A stretch of 39,754 bases of DNA from RGIG995 sp045603745. Lineage in GTDB: Bacteria > Bacillota > Clostridia > Oscillospirales > UBA644. The stretch is from NCBI GenBank assembly GCA_045603745.1, contig JAZUMQ010000020.1, forward strand, positions 1 through 39,754, given 5' to 3'. Shown here in pieces: positions 32,285 through 39,674 of the stretch (the first letter of the stretch is position 1; every line of letters starts with the position of its first letter). Made by a program: the position numbers and the translations under genes. The notes below the pieces were generated by a model. The model was not told the DNA's origin. It was given only the letters and a program-made list of their open reading frames with translations, and searched no databases.

Positions 32285-32320
32285 AAACTGTGCCTCTCTT
32301 GATTGAGAGGCACGGTTTTT
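32285..32320. terminator. Bidirectional terminator after the lipoprotein gene
   Basis: GTGCCTCTC (32290-32298) and GAGAGGCAC (32305-32313) form a perfect 9-bp stem extended by AAAC/GTTT. It has T5 on the plus side and serves the converging minus-strand gene as well. Confidence 0.9.
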
Positions 32321-32666
32321 ATAAATTTTCGGTAAATGCCTTGATTTCGTTTTGTAACTGTTCCGGGGCGATGACTCGGACGGAACAATCCCGTTCTGCC
32401 ACGTAGCGGCAAGTTCGTTCTTGCTTGGCTCCTCTCGGACAAAGTAACCAAATGCGCAAATCGTTGCAGGTGGCGAATCGGCTATTTAATAAATGCAGAT
32501 CTTCCACCAAAGATGCGGGATCCAGATCTTCGTTGGTGTCGATGACGATGCGGATCCTTTGGTTTTTGGCGGCTTTTCGGGTGAAAAAGAGGATAATCTG
32601 CCAGAGGGTGTTGAACAGTCCGATCAGCGCGAAAACGACGAGCAAGGTCTGAAAGAAAACGTCCAT
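32319..32666 (-). CDS. Small membrane-anchored protein, unknown function
   Basis: 115 aa. One N-terminal membrane helix (about 8-29) is followed by a soluble alpha/beta-like domain with a hydrophobic strand (RIRIVIDT) and Cys at about 68, 79, 90 and 97. I recognise no family. The start MDVFFQ was chosen because AGAGG lies 6 nt upstream; a longer frame lacks a ribosome site. It is convergent with the lipoprotein gene and shares its terminator, and it is divergent from parA. Confidence 0.65.
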   Translation of the reverse strand: MDVFFQTLLVVFALIGLFNTLWQIILFFTRKAAKNQRIRIVIDTNEDLDPASLVEDLHLLNSRFATCNDLRIWLLCPRGAKQERTCRYVAERDCSVRVIAPEQLQNEIKAFTENL

Positions 32667-32751
32667 AAAAAACCTCTTTTCGGTATTGGTGCTGTTATCA
32701 TTGTATGTGATCGGTGAAAAAAGGGTGATGTTTTGAAAATTCGCAAATAGT

Positions 32752-32780
32752 TTGAAAAGGCGGTTTTTTGTTGATATAAT
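32752..32780 (+). promoter_or_regulatory. Promoter P1 of parA
   Basis: TTGAAA (32752-32757), 17 nt, TATAAT (32775-32780). The parS site begins 16 nt after the -10 box, so it is in the transcribed leader. Confidence 0.75.
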
Positions 32781-32795
32781 GGGGTTTTTTGTCAT

Positions 32796-32811
32796 TGTTT
32801 CACGTGAAACA
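32796..32811. promoter_or_regulatory. parS: parS site 1
   Basis: TGTTTCACGTGAAACA, the exact 16-bp ParB-binding consensus of Bacillota, 72 nt before parA. ParB loads here as a clamp and spreads; it may also affect parA transcription. Confidence 0.97.
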
Positions 32812-32824
32812 TTCTTCTCCCCTC

Positions 32825-32853
32825 TTGATTTTCTGCCCGGAATGTGATAGAAT
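32825..32853 (+). promoter_or_regulatory. Possible promoter P2 of parA
   Basis: TTGATT (32825-32830), 17 nt, TAGAAT (32848-32853), with TGTG just before the -10. It lies between parS site 1 and parA. Confidence 0.6.
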
Positions 32854-32883
32854 TAGGATACTTACTCTAAGGAGACCGAATTC

Positions 32884-33660
32884 ATGAAAATCATTGCAGT
32901 GGCAAATCAGAAAGGCGGCGTGGGAAAAACCACCAGCGTCGTCAATCTCGCCTCTTGTTTGGCGGAAGCCGGAAAAAAGGTTTTGCTGGTCGATCTGGAC
33001 CCTCAGGGGAACGCCACCTCCGGGTGCGGGATCAACAAACGACAGATCAAGGCCTCTTTGTATCAGGTAATGATCGGGAACGCCACCTTGGAAACCGCCG
33101 TTACCCAAACCAAATATAAGAATCTTTGGATCTTGCCTTCCAATATGGATCTCGCCGGTGCGGAAGTGGAATTGGTAGAGATGGAAAAGCGGGAGCAATG
33201 CCTGAAAAAAGCCTTGGCTCAGCCTTTTTCCGTGACTTTCGATTACGTTTTGATCGACTGCCCTCCCTCCCTCGGATTATTGACCCTGAATGCTTTGGTC
33301 GGCGCTCATACGGTGCTGATTCCCATTCAGTGCGAGTTCTACGCCTTGGAAGGGTTGTCTCAGTTGACCAATACCATTCGACAGGTTCGTCGGTTATATA
33401 ATCCCACCTTGGACATTGAGGGGATTTTGATCACCATGTACGACGGGCGGCTGAATCTGACCACCCAAGTTCTGGCGGAAGTGAAAAAATATTTTGCAGG
33501 GAAGATTTTCAAAACCGTCATTCCTCGGAACGTTCGCATCAGCGAAGCCCCCAGCCACGGCGAGCCGATCAACTATTACGACAAGCACGCGAAGGGTGCC
33601 ATTGCCTATCGCGACTTGGCGAAGGAATTGATTCAGAACGAAAAACGTCGAGGATTGTAA
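32884..33660 (+). CDS. parA: Chromosome partition ATPase ParA/Soj
   Basis: 258-aa Walker-type ATPase that moves ParB-parS complexes and modulates DnaA. The deviant Walker A is QKGGVGKTT (residues 9-17) with the signature lysine, and LLVDLDPQGNATSG and VLIDCPPSLG follow. AAGGAGA lies upstream of the ATG. It is flanked by two perfect parS sites and followed by parB after 59 nt. Confidence 0.98.
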   Translation: MKIIAVANQKGGVGKTTSVVNLASCLAEAGKKVLLVDLDPQGNATSGCGINKRQIKASLYQVMIGNATLETAVTQTKYKNLWILPSNMDLAGAEVELVEMEKREQCLKKALAQPFSVTFDYVLIDCPPSLGLLTLNALVGAHTVLIPIQCEFYALEGLSQLTNTIRQVRRLYNPTLDIEGILITMYDGRLNLTTQVLAEVKKYFAGKIFKTVIPRNVRISEAPSHGEPINYYDKHAKGAIAYRDLAKELIQNEKRRGL

Positions 33661-33688
33661 GCCTTGCAAACACAAAGAAAATCATCAA

Positions 33689-33704
33689 TGTTTCACGTGA
33701 AACA
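33689..33704. promoter_or_regulatory. parS: parS site 2
   Basis: A second exact TGTTTCACGTGAAACA, between parA and parB. Two perfect sites 893 bp apart fix this locus as a partition centre, about 28 kb from the origin. Confidence 0.97.
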
Positions 33705-33719
33705 CGAAAGGATATGCCA

Positions 33720-34592
33720 ATGAAAAAAGGATTAGGAAAAGGTCTGGACGCGTTGTTGTTCGATAATGCCACCGACAACGTTCTTGCCGACGGACCGATT
33801 CGTACCGTTTCTCTGCAATCGGTCGAACCCAACAAAAAGCAACCTCGTAAATACTTTGACAAAGAAGCTTTGCAGGTTTTGGCGGATTCCATCGCCGCCA
33901 ACGGCTTGTTGCAACCTCTGGTGGTTCGTGCCATCGACGGCGGGCGCTATCAGATCATTTCCGGGGAACGCCGTTGGCGTGCTTGCCGTATGGCAGGATT
34001 GCAGGAAGTTCCGGTGGTGGTTCGGGAAGAAGATGACCGTGCCGCTTTGGAATTGGGATTGATCGAAAATCTCCAGCGGGAAGATTTAAACGTAGTGGAA
34101 GAAGCGGAAGGGTATCGGGTCTTGATGAACGAGTATTCCATGACCCAAGAACAGGTAGCCGCGAAGGTCGGGAAATCCCGCCCCGCCGTGGCGAATGCCT
34201 TGCGAATTCTGGCTTTGCCCGAAGACGTACTCCCCTTGGTTTTGAACGGAAGTCTCTCTTCCGGACATGCAAGAACCCTTCTCCCCCTCTGCGATGCCAT
34301 CTCCCCCGAAGAGGTGTATAAGATCGCGAAAGAGGTTGCGGAAAAGAATCTTTCCGTCCGGGAAACCGAAGCGTTGGTTCGCGCCCGGTTGAACAAAAAA
34401 TCCCCCCGTTCGGTGAAGAAAAAGGACGTATATCTCGCGGAGCTGGAAAATACGATGACCCGATCCTTTGGGCGCAAAGTTAAAATTTCCGCCCCAAAAG
34501 GAAAAACCAAAGGAAAAATTGAATTGGAATTTTATAATACGGACGATCTGAACGATCTGGTCGCTCGCCTCGTCCCCGAAGAAGGAGAATAA
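33720..34592 (+). CDS. parB: Chromosome partition protein ParB/Spo0J
   Basis: 290-aa parS-binding CTPase. The N-terminus is KKGLGKGLDALL. The CTP-binding/nuclease-like domain has ISGERRWRACRMAG and ENLQREDLN. The HTH region covers MTQEQVAAKVGKSRPAVANALRIL, and a C-terminal dimerisation domain follows. The second ATG (33720) is preferred because AAAGG is 8-9 nt upstream; the ATG at 33714 is too close to it. serS follows after 4 nt. Confidence 0.97.
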   Translation: MKKGLGKGLDALLFDNATDNVLADGPIRTVSLQSVEPNKKQPRKYFDKEALQVLADSIAANGLLQPLVVRAIDGGRYQIISGERRWRACRMAGLQEVPVVVREEDDRAALELGLIENLQREDLNVVEEAEGYRVLMNEYSMTQEQVAAKVGKSRPAVANALRILALPEDVLPLVLNGSLSSGHARTLLPLCDAISPEEVYKIAKEVAEKNLSVRETEALVRARLNKKSPRSVKKKDVYLAELENTMTRSFGRKVKISAPKGKTKGKIELEFYNTDDLNDLVARLVPEEGE

Positions 34593-34596
34593 TCTT

Positions 34597-35883
34597 ATGT
34601 TGGATATTAAATTTGTCCGGGAAAATCCCGAAATCGTCAAGGAAAACATTCGGAAGAAGTTTCAGGACGGAAAATTGCCCCTGGTAGATGAAGTGATCGC
34701 CCTCGATAAAGAACTGCGGGAAATCAAGCAGGAAGTGGAAGTGCTTCGTGCCAAGCGGAATAAGATTTCCAAGCAGATCGGTATGCTGATGGGACAAGGC
34801 AAAAAGGAAGAAGCGGAACAGGTTAAGACCGAAGTTGCCAACGACGGCGCAAAAATCGATGAACTGTCCAAGCGGGAAGCCGTGGTCAACGAAGAATTGA
34901 CCAAGAAAATGATGGTAATTCCCCAAATTATCGATCCTACCGTTCCCATCGGTAAGGACGACAGCGAAAACGTGGAAGTTCAGCGGTACGGCGAGCCGAT
35001 CGTTCCTGATTTTGAGATTCCCTATCATACGGAAATCATGGAAATGTTCAAAGGAATTGATCTGGACGCTGCTCGCCGGGTTGCCGGAAACGGTTTCTAT
35101 TACCTGATGGGCGACATTGCCCGCCTGCACTCTGCCGTGATTTCTTACGCCCGGGATTTCATGATTGATCGGGGATTTACCTACTGCGTGCCCCCCTTCA
35201 TGATCCGTTCCGACGTGGTGACCGGGGTGATGTCTTTTGCGGAAATGGAAGCGATGATGTATAAGATCGAAGGGGAAGATCTGTATCTGATTGGAACCAG
35301 CGAACACTCCATGATCGGTAAATTTATAGACCAAATCCTGCCCGAATCGGCTCTCCCCCAGACTTTGACCAGCTATTCTCCCTGCTTCCGTAAAGAAAAG
35401 GGTGCTCACGGCATCGAAGAACGGGGTGTTTATCGGATTCATCAGTTTGAAAAGCAGGAAATGATCGTCATCTGCAAGCCGGAAGAATCTCCCATGTGGT
35501 TTGAGAAACTTTGGCAGAACACCGTGGATCTGTTCCGTTCTATGGAAATCCCCGTTCGTACGCTGGAATGTTGCTCCGGGGATTTGGCGGATCTGAAAGT
35601 GAAATCCATTGACGTGGAAGCTTGGTCTCCCCGTCAGCAGAAATATTTTGAAGTGGGTTCTTGCTCCAATTTGGGTGACGCGCAGGCGCGCCGGCTGAAG
35701 ATCCGGGTCAACGGCGAGGACGGAAAGAAATATTTGGCGCACACGCTGAATAACACCGTCGTTGCTCCTCCCAGAATGTTGATCGCTTTCTTGGAAAATC
35801 ACCTGCAAGCAGACGGAACCGTCACGATTCCCGAAGTTCTGAGACCTTACATGGGCGGTAAGGATAAGTTAGAGAGAAAGTAA
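34597..35883 (+). CDS. serS: Seryl-tRNA synthetase
   Basis: 428-aa class II enzyme charging tRNA-Ser. The N-terminal coiled-coil arm is about 30-100. Motif 2 surrounds SPCFRKEKGAHGIEERGVYRIHQF, and motif 3 is near HTLNNTVVAPPRMLIAFLENH. Length is standard. GAAGGAG lies before the ATG, and it sits in the parA-parB-serS run. A family A pair follows its stop. Confidence 0.98.
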   Translation: MLDIKFVRENPEIVKENIRKKFQDGKLPLVDEVIALDKELREIKQEVEVLRAKRNKISKQIGMLMGQGKKEEAEQVKTEVANDGAKIDELSKREAVVNEELTKKMMVIPQIIDPTVPIGKDDSENVEVQRYGEPIVPDFEIPYHTEIMEMFKGIDLDAARRVAGNGFYYLMGDIARLHSAVISYARDFMIDRGFTYCVPPFMIRSDVVTGVMSFAEMEAMMYKIEGEDLYLIGTSEHSMIGKFIDQILPESALPQTLTSYSPCFRKEKGAHGIEERGVYRIHQFEKQEMIVICKPEESPMWFEKLWQNTVDLFRSMEIPVRTLECCSGDLADLKVKSIDVEAWSPRQQKYFEVGSCSNLGDAQARRLKIRVNGEDGKKYLAHTLNNTVVAPPRMLIAFLENHLQADGTVTIPEVLRPYMGGKDKLERK

Positions 35884-35900
35884 GAGTGACGAGGGGTGTA

Positions 35901-35978
35901 CTTTTTCTTCTTTTCAGGAGAAAAGAAGAAAAAGCACCACAAAGAAGAAAAGCCAAAGCCGACGGAATTCTTCCGTCG
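35901..35978 (+). repeat. Family A repeat, copy A9
   Basis: CTTTTTCTTCTTTTC (35901-35915) and its perfect 15-bp complement (35920-35934) around loop AGGA, linker ending AAGAAAAGCC, and palindrome CGACGGAA/TTCCGTCG (35960-35978). The palindrome differs from CGGCGAAT/ATTCGCCG at positions that change on both arms. Confidence 0.85.
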
Positions 35979-36035
35979 AGGGTAGATTAGAGAGAGGAGT
36001 ATTTCAATAGAGATACTCCTTTTCGTTTCCCTTTT

Positions 36036-36103
36036 GGCGGAAGCATTCCGCCGATTTAGGCTTTCTTTTTGGTTCTTTTTCTTTCTCCTGAAAGAAAAAG
36101 AAC
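36036..36103 (-). repeat. Family A repeat, copy A10
   Basis: GGCGGAA/TTCCGCC (36036-36052), T-rich linker, then GTTCTTTTTCTTTC (36072-36085) and its perfect complement around TCCT. It is the inverted partner of A9, ending 23 nt before cca. Confidence 0.82.
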
Positions 36104-36126
36104 AACCTTTCGTAGGGGGTGGTTTT

Positions 36127-37446
36127 GTGGAATTTGATGTTCGTGCAATTTCGGTGTTAAATCGACTAAAATCCGCGGGTTACGAAGCGTTTCTCGTGGG
36201 CGGTTGCGTGCGTGATTTTTTGCGAAATGTAGTTCCTCACGATTACGACGCCACCACCTCTGCCCTGCCGGAAGAAACGTTGAAACTCTTTTCCGACGTT
36301 CCGGTGATCGAGACCGGCTTGAAGCACGGCACCGTCACCGTTCTGTGGGAGGGCTTGCCGGTGGAAGTGACCACCTATCGGGTGGACGGCGCCTACGCCG
36401 ACGGACGGCACCCGGACGCGGTCTGCTTTACCCGATCCCTGACCGAAGACTTGGCACGGCGGGATTTTACCGTCAACGCCATGGCTTGGTCGCCTGAGAC
36501 CGGGGTGGTCGATCCTTTCGGGGGGCAATCCGATTTGGAACGCCGTCTTCTTCGTTGTGTGGGAGACCCTCGCCGCCGCTTTTCCGAAGACGGATTGCGG
36601 ATCTTACGAGGGTTGCGCTTTACGTCGGTGTTGGAATTTTCCTTGGAATTTGCCACAGAATCCGCCCTTCGGGAGCTAAAAGAGGGGCTGACGTTGGTCT
36701 CCGCGGAACGGATTCGGGAAGAATTCGTGAAATTGCTCTGCGGAAACGGCGTTTTGAATGTATTGTCGGTCTTCCCCGACGTTTTGGGGGTATTTTTACC
36801 GGAAATCCTTCCCGCCGTCGGGTTTGATCAGCAAAATTATCATCATATTTATACGGTTTACGATCATTTATTGCACACGGTGGCGGCGATTCCGCCGATT
36901 CCGCGGTTGCGGGTGGCGGCGTTGTTGCACGACATTGCAAAGCCGGAGTGCTTTTCGGTGGACGATGAGGGCGTGGGGCACTTTTACGGTCACCCCTCCC
37001 GTTCTGCGGAGATTGCCAATGAAATTCTGCGTCGGCTGCGCTTTTCCAACGAGGACAGAAAGGCGATCGTCACCTTGCTCAAGCACCACGACACCCCCAT
37101 CGACCCGACCCCAACCGCCGTCCGTCGCAAGTTGAATAAATTGGGCGAAGACGGATTTTTTGATCTGCTGGCGCTGATGCGGGCAGACAATCTGGCGCAG
37201 GCGCCGGAATTTCGAGACCGACAGGCGATATATGATACTTTGGAAGAAATTGCAAGGGAAATTTTGTCCGAAAAGCAATGTTTTTCCCTGAAAGATCTGG
37301 CGGTCAAGGGGAACGATCTGACGGCGTTGGGGTACGAGGGGAAAGCCATCGGTGAGGCGTTAAACCAACTGCTGGAGGCGGTTTTGGACGGCAAGTGCCC
37401 AAACGAAACAAGCGCCTTGCTTTCTTTCTTAAATCACTCAAATTGA
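36127..37446 (+). CDS. cca: CCA-adding tRNA nucleotidyltransferase (HD domain)
   Basis: 439-aa class II nucleotidyltransferase that builds or repairs the tRNA CCA end. FLVGGCVRDFL near 22-32 and the catalytic DxD (Asp39, Asp41 in PHDYD) are intact, and RRDFTVNAMAW follows. An HD domain with LLHDIAKPECF near 258 is present, as in many clostridial members. The GTG start at 36127 has GGGGGTGG just upstream; an upstream in-frame extension is translated repeat A10 and is rejected. Confidence 0.93.
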   Translation: MEFDVRAISVLNRLKSAGYEAFLVGGCVRDFLRNVVPHDYDATTSALPEETLKLFSDVPVIETGLKHGTVTVLWEGLPVEVTTYRVDGAYADGRHPDAVCFTRSLTEDLARRDFTVNAMAWSPETGVVDPFGGQSDLERRLLRCVGDPRRRFSEDGLRILRGLRFTSVLEFSLEFATESALRELKEGLTLVSAERIREEFVKLLCGNGVLNVLSVFPDVLGVFLPEILPAVGFDQQNYHHIYTVYDHLLHTVAAIPPIPRLRVAALLHDIAKPECFSVDDEGVGHFYGHPSRSAEIANEILRRLRFSNEDRKAIVTLLKHHDTPIDPTPTAVRRKLNKLGEDGFFDLLALMRADNLAQAPEFRDRQAIYDTLEEIAREILSEKQCFSLKDLAVKGNDLTALGYEGKAIGEALNQLLEAVLDGKCPNETSALLSFLNHSN

Positions 37447-37448
37447 CC

Positions 37449-37500
37449 CCGGCAGGGAAAATCTGCCGGAATTGGTCTTCTTTCTTTTCGGGAGAAAGGA
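37449..37500 (+). repeat. Family A remnant, copy A12
   Basis: Palindrome CCGGCAG/CTGCCGG (37449-37469) directly after the cca stop, then a decayed CTTTCTTTTC-GGGA-GAAAGG hairpin. The order of parts is reversed relative to other plus copies, so it may be a rearranged remnant. Confidence 0.5.
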
Positions 37501-37515
37501 ATACACTCTTCCCCC

Positions 37516-37544
37516 TTGACAAACTTCGTCGAAAGGTGTATAAT
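37516..37544 (+). promoter_or_regulatory. Consensus promoter of the SulP gene
   Basis: TTGACA (37516-37521), 17 nt, TATAAT (37539-37544), both perfect. The leader contains an imperfect hairpin (AGGTG...CACCT, 37558-37582) ahead of the ribosome site. Confidence 0.92.
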
Positions 37545-37609
37545 AGAATCCGCTTTCAGGTGTAGGCTTTTTGCTTGCACCTATTATTCTGTTTTATTGG
37601 AGAATTGTT

Positions 37610-38881
37610 GTGAAGAAAGAATTTTACTTAAAACCGAAGATCCTTTCGGCGTTGAAAGGATATAACGGCGGTCAATTCGTCAAAGATCTGATTGCCGGCT
37701 TGATCGTTGCCATCATTGCTCTGCCCTTGTCCATCGCCTTGGCGTTGGCGTCGGGGGTCTCCCCTGCCTGCGGAATCTATACCGCCATCGCCGCCGGATT
37801 CGTGGTGTCGTTGCTGGGGGGAAGCCGGGTACAGATCGCCGGACCTACCGCCGCTTTTGCTACCACCGTTGCCGGAGTTGTGGCTCTGCACGGCATGGAC
37901 GGGCTGTTTATCGCCACGGTTCTTGCAGGGATTTTGCTGATTTTGATGGGAGTTTGCAAATTGGGGGGATTGATCCGCTATATCCCCGAAACCATCACCG
38001 TCGGATTTACCGGCGGAATCGCCGTGACGATTTTGCTCGGTCAGATCAAAGATTTTTTGGGGCTGACCTATGCCGAAGGGCTGAAACCGGTGGAAACACT
38101 GGAAAAAATCGAGGCGAACCTGGTCTCCCTCGGTTCCTTTTCTTGGCAGGCGCTGGTGGTCGGCGCGGTTTGTCTTGCGATTCTGATCTTTTATCCGAAA
38201 TTGGAAAAACGGGTTCCGCCGTCGCTCATCGCTGTCATTGTGGGAGCGCTGATGGTGGCGTTTTTGCCGGGATTTCAGGACGGGGTCTACACCATCGGGG
38301 ATCTTTACGTGATTCCCTCCGGCTTGCCGAAGGTGGACTTCGCAGGTATGGATTTCAGCATTGAAAAGATTCTCGCAGTAATTCCAAACGCCATAACCAT
38401 CGCCCTTTTGGCGGGAGTGGAATCCTTGTTGTCCTGCGTAGTTGCTGACGGTATGGTGAAAGACACCCATAACCCCAACGGGGAATTGGTTGCCCAAGGG
38501 GTGGGAAACATCGCTTCGGTTCTGTTCGGGGGAATCCCCGCCACCGGAGCCATTGCCCGCACCCCCGCCAACGTGAAAAACGGCGGACGCACTCCCATCG
38601 CCGGAATGGTTCATGCTCTGGTCTTGTTGTTGGTTTTGTTGTTTTTGATGCCCTATGCGGCGTTGATTCCCATGCCTGCCATTGCGGCAATTCTGTTTAT
38701 GGTCGCCTACAATATGAGCGAATGGCGGGAATTTGTGGGAATCTGCAAGAAAAAAGACTGGAAAGACATCATTATTTTGGTAGTAACTTTTGCCCTTACG
38801 GTGATTTTCGACTTGGTCATCGCCATCGTTGTGGGGCTTGTGATTGCTCTGATTTTCCGGAAAATTAGAAAGAATGGTTGA
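37610..38881 (+). CDS. SulP-family anion transporter lacking STAS
   Basis: 423-aa polytopic membrane protein. LIAGLIVAIIALPLSIALALASGVSPACGIYTAI and GSRVQIAGPTAAF are SulP hallmarks of the first helices. The family carries sulfate, bicarbonate or other anions. The usual C-terminal cytoplasmic STAS domain is missing: the protein stops right after the last helix with RKIRKNG. The frame ends cleanly and no STAS gene adjoins, so it is a natural short form or an old truncation. The GTG start has GGAG 7 nt upstream; an earlier in-frame ATG (37571) lies in the leader hairpin. Confidence 0.9.
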   Translation: MKKEFYLKPKILSALKGYNGGQFVKDLIAGLIVAIIALPLSIALALASGVSPACGIYTAIAAGFVVSLLGGSRVQIAGPTAAFATTVAGVVALHGMDGLFIATVLAGILLILMGVCKLGGLIRYIPETITVGFTGGIAVTILLGQIKDFLGLTYAEGLKPVETLEKIEANLVSLGSFSWQALVVGAVCLAILIFYPKLEKRVPPSLIAVIVGALMVAFLPGFQDGVYTIGDLYVIPSGLPKVDFAGMDFSIEKILAVIPNAITIALLAGVESLLSCVVADGMVKDTHNPNGELVAQGVGNIASVLFGGIPATGAIARTPANVKNGGRTPIAGMVHALVLLLVLLFLMPYAALIPMPAIAAILFMVAYNMSEWREFVGICKKKDWKDIIILVVTFALTVIFDLVIAIVVGLVIALIFRKIRKNG

Positions 38882-38905
38882 GGTGTTCTTTTTTCTACCT
38901 CTGCA

Positions 38906-38963
38906 CAAGTATCGACCATCGAATAATTTTTCGCTTTCGCTCAAATTTTTCGGGTCTCACTTA
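38906..38963 (+). repeat. Family B structured hairpin, copy B6
   Basis: Outer helix AAGT/ACTT, middle helix GACC/GGTC, inner helix CGAATAATTT/AAATTTTTCG with one mismatch, loop TTCGCTTTCGCTC. Middle and inner helices carry base pairs found in no other copy, which is strong covariation. It sits inside a family A remnant (TTCTTTTTTCT before it, AAGAAAAGCC after it). Confidence 0.85.
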
Positions 38964-38998
38964 AAAAGAAAAGCCATACCGCCGCAAATTCTTGCGGG
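38964..38998 (+). repeat. Family A remnant, copy A13
   Basis: Linker AAGAAAAGCC and palindrome CCGCAA/TTGCGG (38982-38997). Its hairpin part seems interrupted by B6. Read from the XRE gene, the palindrome followed by GGCTTTTCTTTTT could be that gene's terminator. Confidence 0.65.
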
Positions 38999-39009
38999 GA
39001 AGAAAAAGA

Positions 39010-39345
39010 TTATTTCTGCTTGACCTGTAACGCCGCGTCTTTTGCAATCCACGGCATTTTTATCGCCATACCCCGAAAATCTTCCGGCGTGGTTTGAATG
39101 GTCTCCACGATGTCAAGACATTCCAAAAGCCCGATTTGTCCGTTCAACAACCATTCGGAACTGACGTGAAGCAGAGTGCAAAGGGTCTGCAACTGCTCCA
39201 CGGTGATGCTCCGTTCCCCCGCCTCGATTCGTTTACACAACGCCGTAGAAATGCCGAGGGAATCCGCCATGGTGCGGTACGTAATTTTTCTTTCTTTCCG
39301 CTTTTCGGCGATGCGCTTCCCGATTTTCTGCATATTCGTTTCCAT
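39010..39345 (-). CDS. XRE-family HTH transcriptional regulator
   Basis: 111 aa. The helix-turn-helix is RTMADSLGISTALCKRIEAGERSITVEQLQTLC (about 24-56), a Cro/CI-type DNA-binding fold. The C-terminal ~45 residues are of unknown role and have no sensor motif I recognise. The start METNMQ is preferred with AGGA about 10 nt upstream; residues before it would be translated terminator hairpin. An inverted-repeat leader with its own promoter and terminator lies upstream, so the gene may be expressed by readthrough. Confidence 0.85.
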   Translation of the reverse strand: METNMQKIGKRIAEKRKERKITYRTMADSLGISTALCKRIEAGERSITVEQLQTLCTLLHVSSEWLLNGQIGLLECLDIVETIQTTPEDFRGMAIKMPWIAKDAALQVKQK

Positions 39346-39375
39346 ATTTTCTTTTTCCTTTCGGTTTTTTTCGCA

Positions 39376-39404
39376 CAAAAAAGTGCGTGGCAGAGCCACG
39401 CACT
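39376..39404 (-). terminator. Intrinsic terminator upstream of the XRE gene
   Basis: AGTGCGTGGC (39382-39391) and GCCACGCACT (39395-39404) form a perfect 10-bp stem with a 3-nt loop, followed on the minus strand by T6. It ends the short transcript starting near 39530 before the XRE start codon. Confidence 0.88.
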
Positions 39405-39425
39405 CGAAAAACACATGGCTCCGGG

Positions 39426-39532
39426 TTGCGACACCAAATCACACAAAAGAAAGTATGAAAAAACGGGCATGTGTTTTTACCGTAAGGATAAAAAACCATA
39501 CTTTCTTTTGGTGTATTCATTTGATGTCGCAA
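39426..39532 (-). repeat. Long inverted repeat in the leader RNA of the XRE gene
   Basis: The left arm 39426-39457 (TTGCGACACCAAAT ... AAAAGAAAGTATG) and right arm 39498-39532 are complementary over about 30 bp with one 4-nt gap. The loop is ~40 nt. With promoter and terminator it defines a ~155-nt RNA dominated by one long hairpin. It could be a regulatory RNA or a miniature element with terminal repeats. Confidence 0.7.
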
Positions 39533-39536
39533 TCGT

Positions 39537-39565
39537 ATTATACCACACTTTTTCTTGTTTGTAAA
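39537..39565 (-). promoter_or_regulatory. Promoter of the hairpin RNA / XRE transcript
   Basis: On the minus strand: TTTACA (39565-39560), 17 nt, TATAAT (39542-39537). Predicted start near 39530, at the edge of the long inverted repeat. Confidence 0.82.
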
Positions 39566-39575
39566 CCCCCGAAAA

Positions 39576-39614
39576 GAAAAAAATAAAAAATGAGGCACCT
39601 TTTCAGGTGCCTCA
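39576..39614 (-). terminator. Intrinsic terminator at the right edge
   Basis: TGAGGCACCT (39591-39600) and AGGTGCCTCA (39605-39614) form a perfect 10-bp stem. The minus strand continues TTTTTTATTTTTTT. It probably ends transcription of the minus-strand gene entering from the right edge. Confidence 0.85.
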
Positions 39615-39623
39615 CAGACTGTC

Positions 39624-39674
39624 GAAGAACCTGCTGTTTACGAATATGCAACAGCAGGTTCTTCGTTGTTTTTA
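39624..39674 (+). terminator. 15-bp perfect stem-loop, plus-oriented terminator-like
   Basis: GAAGAACCTGCTGTT (39624-39638) and its perfect complement (39650-39664), then GTTGTTTTTAG. No plus-strand gene precedes it closely, so its use is unclear. Confidence 0.6.
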
